Translations under genes and position numbers: made by a program
In this document: in pieces, positions 46,272 to 55,013 of the stretch
Position numbering within the stretch: the first letter of the stretch is position 1
How the letters are laid out: each line of letters begins with the position of its first letter
Assembly: GCF_036898465.1 (NCBI RefSeq)
Contig: NZ_JARUMJ010000001.1
Coordinates: 8,308,001 to 8,372,000, forward strand
Origin: Streptomyces sp. B21-105
GTDB lineage: Bacteria > Actinomycetota > Actinomycetes > Streptomycetales > Streptomycetaceae
Direction: 5' to 3'
Length of the DNA: 64,000 nt
The notes under the pieces: generated by a model
Told to the model about the DNA's origin: nothing
What the model saw: the letters and a program-made list of their open reading frames with translations, nothing else
The model's database searches: none

Positions 46272-47680
46272 GCCGCGCCCGCGAGACGGGTCGGCGGCAG
46301 GTACTCGCGCACATACGTGCGCTCCCAGCACGCGCCCGTCTCCCGCAGTTCGGGCCAGGTCGTGAACCGGTAGCGGAACAGGCGGGCGCGGACGTGGCGC
46401 GGGGGCTCGCCGGGCGGGAACGGGCAGTGGCGGAGCAGCTTCAGCGTGTCCCGGTCGTTCTCCAGCAGCCGTTCCACCAGGGCGCCGAACCACGCCCCGG
46501 CGTAGGCGGGGGAGAGCGCCGCGAACCACATCATCCAGTCCAGCCGCAGATGGTAGGGGGCGAACTGGCGCGGCCAGCGCCGCGGATCGCCCGGCTTGCC
46601 CTTGAACTCGTACTCCCGCCAGTCGGAGTCCTCGCGCGGCACGGCGTCGAGGGTGCCCTCGACCACCACCTCGTAGCGGATCCGGCTGACGCTGCCGAAC
46701 GCGCCGTAGGTGTTGACCAGGTGGAGCGGATCGAAGGACCGGTTCATCACCTGCCGGCGGGAGAGCATGTTGAGCACCGGGCGGTGGCTGAGGAACAGCA
46801 GCAGGGCGGCCACGGCGAGGACGGTGACCTCGTACCAGAGCGGGGCGCCCGGACCCGGTCGGTGGTCGGAGGGGAGCGCCAGCGCAGGGACGGCGAGGAC
46901 GACGGTGATCCAGTTCAGCCAGGAGAAGTTGCCCGACAGCACCAGCCACAGCTGGGTGAGGATCATCAGCGCGGCGGCCGCCGACGCCACCGGCTGCGGG
47001 GCGAACAGGGCGAACGGCACGACGAGTTGGGTGACGTGGTTCGCCGCCGCCTCGACGCGGTGCAGCGGCTTCGGCAGGTGGTGGAAGAACCAGCTCAGCG
47101 GGCCGGGCATCGGCTGTGTCTCGTGGTGGTGGTAGAGGCACGTCAGCTTCCGCCAGCAGGCGTCCCCGCGCATCTTGATCAGGCCCGCACCGAACTCGAC
47201 CCGGAACAGGATCCAGCGGATCAGGAAGAGCACGACGACCGGCGGGGCCACCTCGTCGTTGCCCAGGAACACCGCGAGGAAGCCGGTCTCCAGCAGCAGG
47301 GACTCCCAGCCGAACCCGTACCAGGTCTGGCCCACGTTGACGATCGACAGGTACAGCGCCCACGGCACCAGCCACAGCGCCATCGCCCCCCAGAGCGGCA
47401 GCAGCCCGTCGACCCCGGCCAGCAGAGCCGCCGACACCGCGCACCCCGTCCACGCGCAGAGCGCGAACAGCCGGTCGGAGTAACGCAGCTGGAACAGGCT
47501 GGGCGCCTGCCGGAAGGGCACCCGCTCGACGAACCGGGGCACCGGCAGCATGCCCCGTTCCCCGAGCAGCGCCCGGAACTGCAGCGCCGTGGCCAGGAAC
47601 GCGACCACGTACAGGCCGGCCAGGGCGCGCTGGAAGACCAGTCGGCTCAGCCAGTAGTCGGGTGCGGTGAACCACTCCAC
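46259..47680 (-). CDS. Lipase maturation factor family membrane protein
   Basis: A 473-residue polytopic protein of the LMF1-like family. It has hydrophobic segments such as LYVVAFLATALQFRALLGER, LWGAMALWLVPWALYLSIV and PVVVLFLIRWILFR. The conserved blocks are GLIKMRGDACWRKLTCLYHH, NTYGAFGSVSRIRYEVVVEG and LDWMMWFAALSPAY. Eukaryotic LMF1 helps fold lipases, while bacterial members have no proven role. There is no lipase gene next to it. ATG 47680 lies at the edge of a ~170-bp divergent promoter gap. Confidence 0.85.
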   Translation of the reverse strand: MEWFTAPDYWLSRLVFQRALAGLYVVAFLATALQFRALLGERGMLPVPRFVERVPFRQAPSLFQLRYSDRLFALCAWTGCAVSAALLAGVDGLLPLWGAMALWLVPWALYLSIVNVGQTWYGFGWESLLLETGFLAVFLGNDEVAPPVVVLFLIRWILFRVEFGAGLIKMRGDACWRKLTCLYHHHETQPMPGPLSWFFHHLPKPLHRVEAAANHVTQLVVPFALFAPQPVASAAAALMILTQLWLVLSGNFSWLNWITVVLAVPALALPSDHRPGPGAPLWYEVTVLAVAALLLFLSHRPVLNMLSRRQVMNRSFDPLHLVNTYGAFGSVSRIRYEVVVEGTLDAVPREDSDWREYEFKGKPGDPRRWPRQFAPYHLRLDWMMWFAALSPAYAGAWFGALVERLLENDRDTLKLLRHCPFPPGEPPRHVRARLFRYRFTTWPELRETGACWERTYVREYLPPTRLAGAAQRP

Positions 47681-47848
47681 GGCCGTGCGCTCCTTCGTTC
47701 AGGACCTCTCGGTTCCGGCACGGGCCCACCTCGGTGGCGAATCGTCACTGTGCGCGTCCGTCCGCTCCGCTTGCGTGACCTGTGCAGGCCCGGCAGACAA
47801 TAGTGGGCGAACCACTTCGGTTCGATCCGTTCGGACGATGCGGAGTAC

Positions 47849-48337
47849 GTGGTGCGACTACCCATGGCCACTCTCCTCACCGCCTGCGCGCTCTCGGCGG
47901 CGCTCGTCGTCGCCGGCCGCGGCGGCGGGGCGGCGGACCACACGATGCCGGGCTCGGAGCTCGTCCTTCCGGCCGCCGAGGGCCGCGTCCTCTTCGGCAC
48001 CCCCTTCACGGGCGGCTCGGGTCCTGGGTCGGGCTCCGGCTCCGAGTCCCAGGCCCACGCCGGTACGGACGCGGACGGCTCGGAACTCGACCGCGGTCTC
48101 GACCCCGGCGTTCTCGACCCCGACGCGATCGGCCCCGAGACCGTGCCGGAAGTGCCCGACCTGCCCGACGGCGGCGGACTGATCCCGGACGGACCCGACG
48201 AGTCCGGTGAGCTGGGCGAGTCCGCTGAGCACGGTGAGCCGGCCGACCCGGACCGGTCCGGCGGCCTCGAGCCGTCCGGCGTCCGCGACCGGTCCGGCGC
48301 GATCTTCGCCGGCCCCGTCGACGTCGCCCTGGGCTGA
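47849..48337 (+). CDS. Small secreted acidic protein, unknown
   Basis: A ~162-residue protein with a signal-like N-terminus (LPMATLLTACALSAALVVAG). A low-complexity mature part rich in Gly, Asp, Glu, Pro and Ser follows (LDPGVLDPDAIGPETVPEVP, DESGELGESAEHGEPADPD). GTG 47849 follows GGAG. GTG 47852 is equivalent. There is no recognised domain. It is probably an exported, disordered protein, and the gene is likely real because of its start signals and codon bias. Confidence 0.6.
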   Translation: MVRLPMATLLTACALSAALVVAGRGGGAADHTMPGSELVLPAAEGRVLFGTPFTGGSGPGSGSGSESQAHAGTDADGSELDRGLDPGVLDPDAIGPETVPEVPDLPDGGGLIPDGPDESGELGESAEHGEPADPDRSGGLEPSGVRDRSGAIFAGPVDVALG

Positions 48338-48400
48338 CCGTGGTCGCAGGCCCGGCGCTTTCCGGTCGAATAATCGGGCAAATGCTGGCAAGGTGGGCCC

Positions 48401-50488
48401 ATGGCTGATCGGGGAGCGAGCGCCCTGTCACTCCCGGACGACTGGCCCGCCCACCCGGATCCGATCCTGGCGCTCAATCGCATGGGCGGCTTCGACTGGG
48501 ACCTGGACTCCGGTGTGTTCCAGATGGACGCCAGGGCGCACGAGATCTTCGACCTGCGGCCCGACGAGTACGACGGGAACCCGGCCTCGCTCGCCGTGCG
48601 CGTCCCGCCGAACGAGGCCATCCGCCTGGACGAGCTGGTCGCCCAGGCCATCAAGGACGGCAGCGAGAACTACGGCGCCTACTTCCGCCTGCGGCTGCGT
48701 GACGGCACCCTGCGCTGGACCCACACCCAGGGCCACATCCGGCGTGACGGCACCGGCCGGCCGCGCCGGATCGTCGGCATCGTCCGCGACGCCACCGACG
48801 AGCTGCACGACCTCGCCGACCGCCACGAGGCGGCCGCCCTCGACGACGCACGCCGGGAGCAGACCAACGTCGTCCAGCTCACCACGGCGGCCCTCGCACA
48901 CGCCCGCACCGTCCAGGACGTCATCGACGTGCTCAAGGACACCCACGGCCTCACCCACCTCGGGGCGACCAGTCTCGTCATGGGCCTGGTCGAGGCCGGC
49001 CGGATCCGGCTGATCGCCGAGGGGCCCGAAGGCAGCTTCGTGCCCGGCACACTCGTCACCCGGATCGACGAGCCGTACCCGATGAGCGAGGTCGTGCGTA
49101 CCCTCACCCCCCGCTTCATCGAGTCGCCCGAGGAGTTCGCCGGCGGCTACCCCGTGCTGTGGCCGCATCTCACCGACCTGAGGATCACCTCGGCGGCCTA
49201 TCTGCCGCTCATCGTGCAGGCCCGTCCGATCGGCGCGATGGGGTTGCTCTACAGCGACCGGCACGGCTTCACGCCCGAGGAGCGCAACATCCTCGTCGCC
49301 CTAGGCTCCAGCATCGCGCAGAGCCTGCAGCGGGCCATGTTCTACGAGCAGGAGAAGGACATCGCCCAGGGCCTCCAGCAGGCCATGCTGCCGCGCACCA
49401 TCCCCAGCGTGCGCGGCGCCGAGGTGGCCGTCCGCTACCGCGCCGCCACCATAGGCGGCGCGAACGGCCGGGACATCGGCGGCGACTGGTACGACGTGAT
49501 CCCGCTGCCCGGCGGCCGGGTCGGCGCGGTCATCGGCGACGTCCAGGGCCACGACACGCACGCGGCGGCCGTCATGGGCCAGCTGCGCATCGTGCTGAGG
49601 GCGTACGCGGCCGAGGGCCACACCCCGGCCGCCGTGATGGCCCGGGCCTCCGTCTTTCTGCACGAGCTCGACACGGACCGCTTCGCGACCTGCCTGTACG
49701 CCGAGGCGGACCTGTCCACCGGTGTCGTCCAGCTGGTGCGCGCCGGGCACATCGAGCCCCTGCTGCGCGGCCCGGACGGGAACTGCCGGCGTGTTCCGGT
49801 GCCCGGGGGACTGCCGCTCGGCCTGTCCGCCGAGTTCGGCAGTCTCGGGTACCCGGTCGGCACGGTGGAGCTCGATCCCGGGCACACCCTGCTGATGTGC
49901 ACCGACGGCCTGGTGGAGCAGCCCGGCACCGATCTCGACGACGGCATGCGGACGCTCGCCGACTTCATCGCCGCGGGCCCCGAGGACGTACGCGAACTCG
50001 CCGACCGGCTCATCGAGATCGCCGAGGAACGCGGCGGGGACGACGACGTGGCCGTGCTGCTGCTGCGCAGGCGGGGCCCGGACAACGGCCGGTCCGGCAA
50101 CCGGCTCCAGCAGCATGTGGCGCCGGGCGACCCGGAGGCCCTCACCGAGGCCCGGCACATGATCCGGGCCGCCGTCCGCTCCTGGGGGGCCCGTGACCGC
50201 TCCGACGAGATCGAGCTGGTCGCCGACGAACTGGTCACCAACGCCCTCATGCACACCGAGGGCGCGGCGATCGTCACCCTGCGCGCGCTGACCGGCGGCG
50301 ACCGCCGGCTCCGCGTGGAGGTCGAGGACTCCTCCAGTGCGCTGCCCCGCCGCCGCGATGCCGGCGAGTCGGGCGTGTCCGGCCGCGGTCTGCTCCTGGT
50401 GGACCTGCTCACCGACGGCTGGGGAGTGGAGGCGCGGGGCGGCGGAAAGTGCGTGTGGTGCGAGTTCGTCGTGCACGAGCACCACTGA
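48401..50488 (+). CDS. PAS-GAF-SpoIIE phosphatase with C-terminal ATPase (RsbW-like) domain
   Basis: A 695-residue cytoplasmic signalling protein. A PAS fold (~20-130, GGFDWDLDSGVFQMDARAHE) and a GAF domain (~155-310, YLPLIVQARPIGAMGLLYSD) are joined to a SpoIIE PP2C phosphatase (~330-545). Its metal-binding residues are in DIGGDWYDVIPLPGG, GDVQGHD, LLMCTDGLVE and GGDDDVAVLLL. A histidine-kinase-like ATPase domain follows (VADELVTNALMHTEGAAIVT, SGVSGRGLLLVDLLTDGWG). Such proteins set anti-sigma/anti-anti-sigma switches. No partner gene is adjacent, so the pathway is unknown. Confidence 0.9.
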   Translation: MADRGASALSLPDDWPAHPDPILALNRMGGFDWDLDSGVFQMDARAHEIFDLRPDEYDGNPASLAVRVPPNEAIRLDELVAQAIKDGSENYGAYFRLRLRDGTLRWTHTQGHIRRDGTGRPRRIVGIVRDATDELHDLADRHEAAALDDARREQTNVVQLTTAALAHARTVQDVIDVLKDTHGLTHLGATSLVMGLVEAGRIRLIAEGPEGSFVPGTLVTRIDEPYPMSEVVRTLTPRFIESPEEFAGGYPVLWPHLTDLRITSAAYLPLIVQARPIGAMGLLYSDRHGFTPEERNILVALGSSIAQSLQRAMFYEQEKDIAQGLQQAMLPRTIPSVRGAEVAVRYRAATIGGANGRDIGGDWYDVIPLPGGRVGAVIGDVQGHDTHAAAVMGQLRIVLRAYAAEGHTPAAVMARASVFLHELDTDRFATCLYAEADLSTGVVQLVRAGHIEPLLRGPDGNCRRVPVPGGLPLGLSAEFGSLGYPVGTVELDPGHTLLMCTDGLVEQPGTDLDDGMRTLADFIAAGPEDVRELADRLIEIAEERGGDDDVAVLLLRRRGPDNGRSGNRLQQHVAPGDPEALTEARHMIRAAVRSWGARDRSDEIELVADELVTNALMHTEGAAIVTLRALTGGDRRLRVEVEDSSSALPRRRDAGESGVSGRGLLLVDLLTDGWGVEARGGGKCVWCEFVVHEHH

Positions 50489-50510
50489 GCCCACGTGGCA
50501 CTCTGGACGT

Positions 50511-51374
50511 ATGCCGGAACTTCCCGAGGTGGAGGCGCTCAAGGACTTCCTGACCGAGCATCTGGTCGGTCACGAGATCGTGCGCGTGCTGCCTGTCGCG
50601 ATCAGTGTGCTGAAGACGTACGACCCGCCCGTCACCGCGCTGGACGGGCAGGAGGTCACCGCCGTGCGCCGGCACGGCAAGTTCCTCGACCTGACGACCG
50701 CGGACGGCCTGCACCTCGTCACCCACCTCGCCCGCGCGGGCTGGCTGCACTGGAAGGACCGCCTCCCCGACGGCCCGCCCCGCCCCGGCAAGGGCCCCCT
50801 CGCCCTGCGGGTCGCCCTGGAGACGGGGGAGGGTTTCGACCTCACCGAGGCCGGCACCCAGAAGCGGCTCTCGGTGTACGTCGTCCGCGATCCGCAGGAG
50901 GTTCCCGGCGTCGCCCGGCTGGGCCCCGATCCGCTCGCCGCCGACTTCGACGAGGCCCGTCTCGCCGCCCTGCTCGCGGGGGAGCGGCGTCAGCTCAAGG
51001 GCGCCCTGCGCGACCAGAGCCTGATCGCCGGCGTCGGCAACGCCTACAGCGACGAGATCCTGCACGCCGCGAGGATGTCCCCGTTCAAGCTGGCGGCCTC
51101 CCTGACGCCTGACGAGACCCACACCCTCCACGAGGCCCTGCGCACGACGCTCACGGAGGCGGTCGAGCGCTCGCGGGGCGTGGCGGCGGGGCGGCTCAAG
51201 GCGGAGAAGAAGAGCGGCCTGCGCGTCCACGGCCGTACCGGTGAGCCGTGCCCCGTCTGCGGCGACACCGTCCGGGAGGTCTCCTTCAGCGACTCCTCGC
51301 TCCAGTACTGCCCCACCTGCCAGACGGGCGGCCGGCCACTGGCGGACCGGAGAATGTCCCGGCTGCTGAAGTAG
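50511..51374 (+). CDS. Fpg/Nei-family DNA glycosylase
   Basis: A 287-residue base-excision repair enzyme. The N-terminus is PELPEVEALKDFL with catalytic Pro2 and Glu3. The beta-sandwich Lys57 is in RRHGKFLDL, the helix-two-turns-helix is LKGALRDQSLIAGVGNAYSD, and the zinc finger is CPVCGDTVREVSFSDSSLQY with a second CPTC. It would remove oxidised purines or pyrimidines and nick the strand. Alpha-F-loop details that separate Fpg from Nei are not decisive here. ATG 50511 lies 22 bp after the upstream stop. Confidence 0.9.
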   Translation: MPELPEVEALKDFLTEHLVGHEIVRVLPVAISVLKTYDPPVTALDGQEVTAVRRHGKFLDLTTADGLHLVTHLARAGWLHWKDRLPDGPPRPGKGPLALRVALETGEGFDLTEAGTQKRLSVYVVRDPQEVPGVARLGPDPLAADFDEARLAALLAGERRQLKGALRDQSLIAGVGNAYSDEILHAARMSPFKLAASLTPDETHTLHEALRTTLTEAVERSRGVAAGRLKAEKKSGLRVHGRTGEPCPVCGDTVREVSFSDSSLQYCPTCQTGGRPLADRRMSRLLK

Positions 51375-51641
51375 ACCGCCGCGCGCCGCCGTCCGCCGTG
51401 TGCTTCGCAAATCCCGCGCGGCGTACGGCAGATCGGCGGAAGGGGTCGACTTGCGGAACGGTCGTCGGGGCAAGACGCTGGAATCATCCGCTCGGACGAA
51501 TCCTCGGAATCGAGCACGGTCCGTAGGACATGTTCCCCGCGGGAAAGCAGGCGTGCGCCCTCGGCTGTCCTCGTAGTCCGGCGTCGAGGGCGATGCGGCT
51601 TCCCGCCCGCGTCTCGGACTGTGCCGAGAAGGAACATCACC

Positions 51642-52703
51642 ATGGACACACCAGTCGAGTACGAGACGAAGATTCCCCGCTACTGTGCCCAACCGGCGCA
51701 GACGCAGCCTGTGTTGCGCCCCGACCTCGGTCCCGACCGGGTGGCCGCGATACAGATGGTCGGGACGAAGTGGGTCAACGGCACCGTCCTGCACTACGCG
51801 TTCCTCGACCGGGGCGGGGACATCGGCGGTCCGGAGCAGTTGGACGAGGTGCGGCACGCCTTCGACAAGTGGAAGTCCCTCGGCATCGGGCTGGAGTTCA
51901 GAGAGGTGGACGACCCGGCCGACGCCGAGATCCGGATCGCCTTCATCGAACGGGAGGGCTCCGCCTCGTTCGTGGGCACGGACGCCCTGACCATCGCCAC
52001 GACCGAGCACACGATGACCTTCGGGTGGAAGCTGAACACCCCGTACGGCAGGGCCACGGCCCTGCACGAGATCGGTCACGCGATCGGCTTCGCCCACGAG
52101 CACCAGAACCCGTTCGCGGGCATCGTGTGGGACGACGAGGCCGTCTACACGGAACTGGCGGGGCTGCCCAACGAGTGGCCGCGGGAGGTCACGTTCCACA
52201 ACATCCTGCGCAAGCTCTCGAAGACGCAGGTGGCCGGTTCCGCCTGGGATCCGGAATCGATCATGGAGTACGGCTTCCCGCCCGGGCTGATCCGCAAGCC
52301 GGAGAAGTACGGCCGTGAGGGCATCGAGTCTCCGCTCGACCTCTCCGCCGTGGACAAGGACCACGTGCTCCGCTGGTACCCGGCGCTGGTCGCCAGGCCG
52401 GCGAGGCTCGAACCGTTCCAGTCGTACCCGCTCCAGCTGTCCTCCGGTGAGCAGGCGGACTTCGAGATCGTCCCCACCGAGACCCGCAAGTACGAGATCG
52501 GCACCTTCGGACAGGCGGACGCCAATCTGGTCCTCTTCGAGGAGCGCGACGGAGAACCGCGCTATCTGACCGCCGAGAACGACAGCGGACAGGACCGCAA
52601 CAGCCGCATCGGCGTCCGGCTCGTCAAGGGGCGCCGGTATGTGGCGCGGGTCCGCCTGTACTCCGCCTGGGGCGGCGGCGGAGCGGCTCTCATGTACTGG
52701 TGA
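51642..52703 (+). CDS. Astacin-like zinc metallopeptidase without an obvious signal peptide
   Basis: A 353-residue metzincin. The zinc site is ALHEIGHAIGFAHEHQNPF (His142, Glu143, His146, His152) with the astacin-type Glu153, and the Met-turn is ESIMEYGF (Met208, Tyr210). The C-terminal ~120 residues form a beta-sandwich resembling pre-peptidase C-terminal domains. The N-terminus (MDTPVEYETKIPRYCAQ) is polar, with neither signal nor pro-domain that I can recognise. Family members are normally secreted. ATG 51642 follows AAGGA. The 267-bp gap upstream contains no gene. Confidence 0.85.
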   Translation: MDTPVEYETKIPRYCAQPAQTQPVLRPDLGPDRVAAIQMVGTKWVNGTVLHYAFLDRGGDIGGPEQLDEVRHAFDKWKSLGIGLEFREVDDPADAEIRIAFIEREGSASFVGTDALTIATTEHTMTFGWKLNTPYGRATALHEIGHAIGFAHEHQNPFAGIVWDDEAVYTELAGLPNEWPREVTFHNILRKLSKTQVAGSAWDPESIMEYGFPPGLIRKPEKYGREGIESPLDLSAVDKDHVLRWYPALVARPARLEPFQSYPLQLSSGEQADFEIVPTETRKYEIGTFGQADANLVLFEERDGEPRYLTAENDSGQDRNSRIGVRLVKGRRYVARVRLYSAWGGGGAALMYW

Positions 52704-52722
52704 GACGGGCGCCGGAAATGAC

Positions 52723-52769
52723 CTGAACTCACTCCGGCTGAACTCACTCCGGCCCGGTCACTGGGCCGG
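52723..52769. terminator. Hairpin with 15-bp tandem duplication between convergent genes
   Basis: CTGAACTCACTCCGG occurs twice in perfect tandem (52723-52752). The end of the second copy forms CCGGCCC (52749-52755), pairing with GGGCCGG (52763-52769). The 7-base loop contains the stop codon of the minus-strand anti-sigma gene. It can end both that gene and the metallopeptidase gene. Confidence 0.6.
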
Positions 52770-53429
52770 GAGCGTCACCAGGTGCTCGCCGCCGGCCGTG
52801 CGCAGCTCGTAGCGGGCGATCTCGTCGGGGTGCCAGGCCGCCGCGCCCTGCATGGTGTTGGGGCGGGCGTCGTGCAGCGGGACGGTCCAGCTGGTGACGG
52901 TCTGCTCGGAGCCGTCGCGACCGACGGCGATCAGCCGGCAGGAACGCGGGCCCGCGCCGTCCTTGACCTCCAGCTGCACATGGCTGCCCCAGTTCTCGTC
53001 CTCGGTGGTCACCTGGGCCCACACCCCGGACTTCTCGTCCGTCGCGGCGGTGACCCGAACGGCGTTCGAGCCGTCGTCGCCACCGCTGCCGCCGCCCGCC
53101 GTCATCGCGAGCACGGGACCGGCGAGGGCCACCACCACGGAGGCGGCCACGGCGTACAGCACGCGCCGGCGCACCGCCCGGTGCCGGGCCGCCACCTCGG
53201 CGAGCAGCCGGTCCAGGAACTGGGGACCGGGCCCGGCGAAGGGGTGCACGGCGCGCGGGGTGGCGCGCCGGTAGAGCATCATCTGCCGTGCGGTGGGGCC
53301 GAACTCGGTGACCTGTGCCGCACACTGAGGACACTCCATGAGGTGGTCCTCGAAGCGGAAAGCCTCTGCTTCGTCCAGCACGCCGAGCGCGTACGCGCCG
53401 ACGTCGCGATGCCTTTCCAGGGACCTCAT
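52758..53429 (-). CDS. Anti-sigma factor with zinc-finger (ZAS) domain
   Basis: A 223-residue single-pass membrane protein. The N-terminal ZAS motif is FEDHLMECPQC (His-x3-Cys-x2-Cys), the membrane segment is VLYAVAASVVVALAGPVLA (~95-115), and the outside domain is a beta-rich RskA-like sensor (WAQVTTEDENWGSHVQLEVK). It would hold the ECF sigma factor encoded at 54243-54791 at the membrane until a signal triggers release. Both genes, and the 171-residue gene between them, lie on the minus strand. ATG 53429 follows GAGG. Confidence 0.9.
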   Translation of the reverse strand: MRSLERHRDVGAYALGVLDEAEAFRFEDHLMECPQCAAQVTEFGPTARQMMLYRRATPRAVHPFAGPGPQFLDRLLAEVAARHRAVRRRVLYAVAASVVVALAGPVLAMTAGGGSGGDDGSNAVRVTAATDEKSGVWAQVTTEDENWGSHVQLEVKDGAGPRSCRLIAVGRDGSEQTVTSWTVPLHDARPNTMQGAAAWHPDEIARYELRTAGGEHLVTLPAQ

Positions 53430-53570
53430 GCCGAAACCTCGTGCCGTTGAGTGCCAGTGGGGTTACTCGTTGCTCCCACCGGTACGCACCTGGTCGGCGA
53501 ATCACTCAAGCCGCGTACCGAATCGTGACCCAGATGTTCGGAGTGATCCGGCCCGCGGATTGGTGGGAAT

Positions 53571-54086
53571 CTAGAAAAGATGAATGGCCAGGTGGCCGAG
53601 CGGCAACCCGAGCTGCCAGGCCGGCGTCCAGACCTTGGGTCCGTCGTCCTCGCCGGCGCCCGTGGAGCCGCCCGGCACCGCGTTGAGGTCGGGAGCGAGC
53701 AGCTCCGTCTCCTCCAGCCAGCGCCAGGCCGCGGCGGCGAGTTCCAGATCGGGCGCGGGCCCCTCCGACTTCGACGCCTGGGCCGTCAGTTGTGACATAC
53801 GTGCGCCGACCCAGTCCTGCCACGGCTGGTCGTACGCCGTGAGCGAAAGCCAGGTCTCCAGCTGGGTGACGACCCGGATGCCGGGCAGCTCGCCGTCGGT
53901 GTCGGACAGGAAGATGGTCAGTGCCAGGGCATCACGCCCGGCGCGGAACTCGAAGGACGTCGGCGGCATCAGATCGCCGGTCCGCAGCAGTTCGTCGGCG
54001 ATGTACTCGGCGTACAACCAGGCCATGGGGACGGTCAGTTCGCCGCCGCCGGTGCCGTCCGTGCTCTGGTGCCCTCTGTGCAGCAT
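53571..54086 (-). CDS. Conserved hypothetical protein between sigma and anti-sigma genes
   Basis: A 171-residue soluble protein without a signal or membrane segment. PMAWLYAEYIADELLRTGDL, LPGIRVVTQLETWLSLTAYD and PWQDWVGARMSQL are its best conserved-looking parts, rich in Trp. ATG 54086 is preceded by AGGAAGG. It lies between the ECF sigma factor and its anti-sigma factor in one direction, so it may modulate the switch or be a target gene. I know no family function. Confidence 0.7.
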   Translation of the reverse strand: MLHRGHQSTDGTGGGELTVPMAWLYAEYIADELLRTGDLMPPTSFEFRAGRDALALTIFLSDTDGELPGIRVVTQLETWLSLTAYDQPWQDWVGARMSQLTAQASKSEGPAPDLELAAAAWRWLEETELLAPDLNAVPGGSTGAGEDDGPKVWTPAWQLGLPLGHLAIHLF

Positions 54087-54242
54087 CCCTTCCTGCCTTC
54101 CTCCGGTGCGTGCGCTTCGCCCGTCGCCGGGACGCTGGAGACCCGCTTCCCGGACCCGTCCGGAACACGGATAAGGACACCCGATTACCCAACGGGGGTC
54201 CTCGGCAAGGCGCTTTGCGAAGGCTTGACCCGACCGTGGGTT

Positions 54243-54791
54243 TCAGCGCAGGTCGGCCGCGTATCCCGGAAGTACCCGGCGCAGGGCGCGCAGCGCGTAG
54301 TACGCGCGGGACTTCACGGTACCGGGCGGGATGCCGAGCGTTTCGGCGGCCTCCGCCACACTCGCCCCTCGGAAATACACCAGCACCAGGACTTCACGGT
54401 GCTCCGGAGTGAGAGTCTTCACAGCCTCGCGCACATCGAGGGTCGCGGCCGCCCGCTCGGCGTGGTCGGCGCAGACGGGCGCGTTCTCCAGCACCGCGTC
54501 GCCGACCTCGGCGGGCCGGGCCTGGCGGGCCCGCCGCGCGTCGATCGCGAGCCGCCGGCCGACGGTGAGCAGCCAGGGCCGTACGGAGTCGAAGGCGTCG
54601 GCGCGCAGCGCCTCGGGGTGCTGCCAGGCGCGGACCAGGGTCTCCTGGACCAGGTCCTCGGCGCGCTGGCGGTCGCCGTCGCACAGCCGCAGCAGCAGCG
54701 CGAAGAGCGGCCGGCCGTGTTCGCGCTGGAGCGCGGCGAGCTCGTGTTCGGCGGTCGTCGTCCGGGCGTTGAGGGCGGCGGTGGCGGTCAT
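54243..54791 (-). CDS. ECF-type RNA polymerase sigma factor
   Basis: A 182-residue sigma-70-family factor. Region 2 (~30-95) reads LFALLLRLCDGDRQRAEDLV, QETLVRAWQHPEAL and RPWLLTVGRRLAIDARR. Region 4 (~120-175) reads LTPEHREVLVLVYFRGASVA, EAAETLGIPPGTVKSRAYYA and LRALRRVL. ATG 54791 is chosen because it places region 2 normally. An in-frame GTG 54836 would add 15 residues. The gene is upstream of the hypothetical and anti-sigma genes, and its promoter would share the 54837-55013 gap with the CapA gene. Confidence 0.9.
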   Translation of the reverse strand: MTATAALNARTTTAEHELAALQREHGRPLFALLLRLCDGDRQRAEDLVQETLVRAWQHPEALRADAFDSVRPWLLTVGRRLAIDARRARQARPAEVGDAVLENAPVCADHAERAAATLDVREAVKTLTPEHREVLVLVYFRGASVAEAAETLGIPPGTVKSRAYYALRALRRVLPGYAADLR

Positions 54792-54949
54792 GGGCGTATG
54801 GCACCGCAAGGGGAGGATTTCAGACAGGGCGTGCACAGGGGTCTGCGGCGGACGGTCGATCGCGTCGGCGAACGGTTCGACGAACGGTCCCGGCTACGCC
54901 GATCGCAGGCATCGCCCGTGGACGACGGGTGTGCCGCGGTGGCCGGCCG

Positions 54950-55010
54950 CCACGTATCGACTAATAGTGACACATGCATAAATATGACAATTTGACTGAA
55001 CGGGGGTGAC
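54950..55010 (+). promoter_or_regulatory. AT-rich promoter zone of the CapA gene
   Basis: An unusually AT-rich block (CATGCATAAATATGACAATT) with TGAC at three places 12-16 bases apart lies just before the GTG start at 55014. Candidate -10 boxes are TAATAGT and TAAATA. It sits in the divergent gap with the ECF sigma gene, so that sigma factor could act here, but no matching consensus is known. Confidence 0.4.
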
Positions 55011-55013
55011 CCG

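Noticed and set aside
40307..47729. Very long open frames antisense to the SDR, amidase and lipase-maturation genes (several hundred to over 1400 codons)
   Set aside because: They are the usual by-product of GC-rich third positions opposite real genes. They have no ribosome sites or recognisable domains and their composition is Arg/Gly-rich nonsense.
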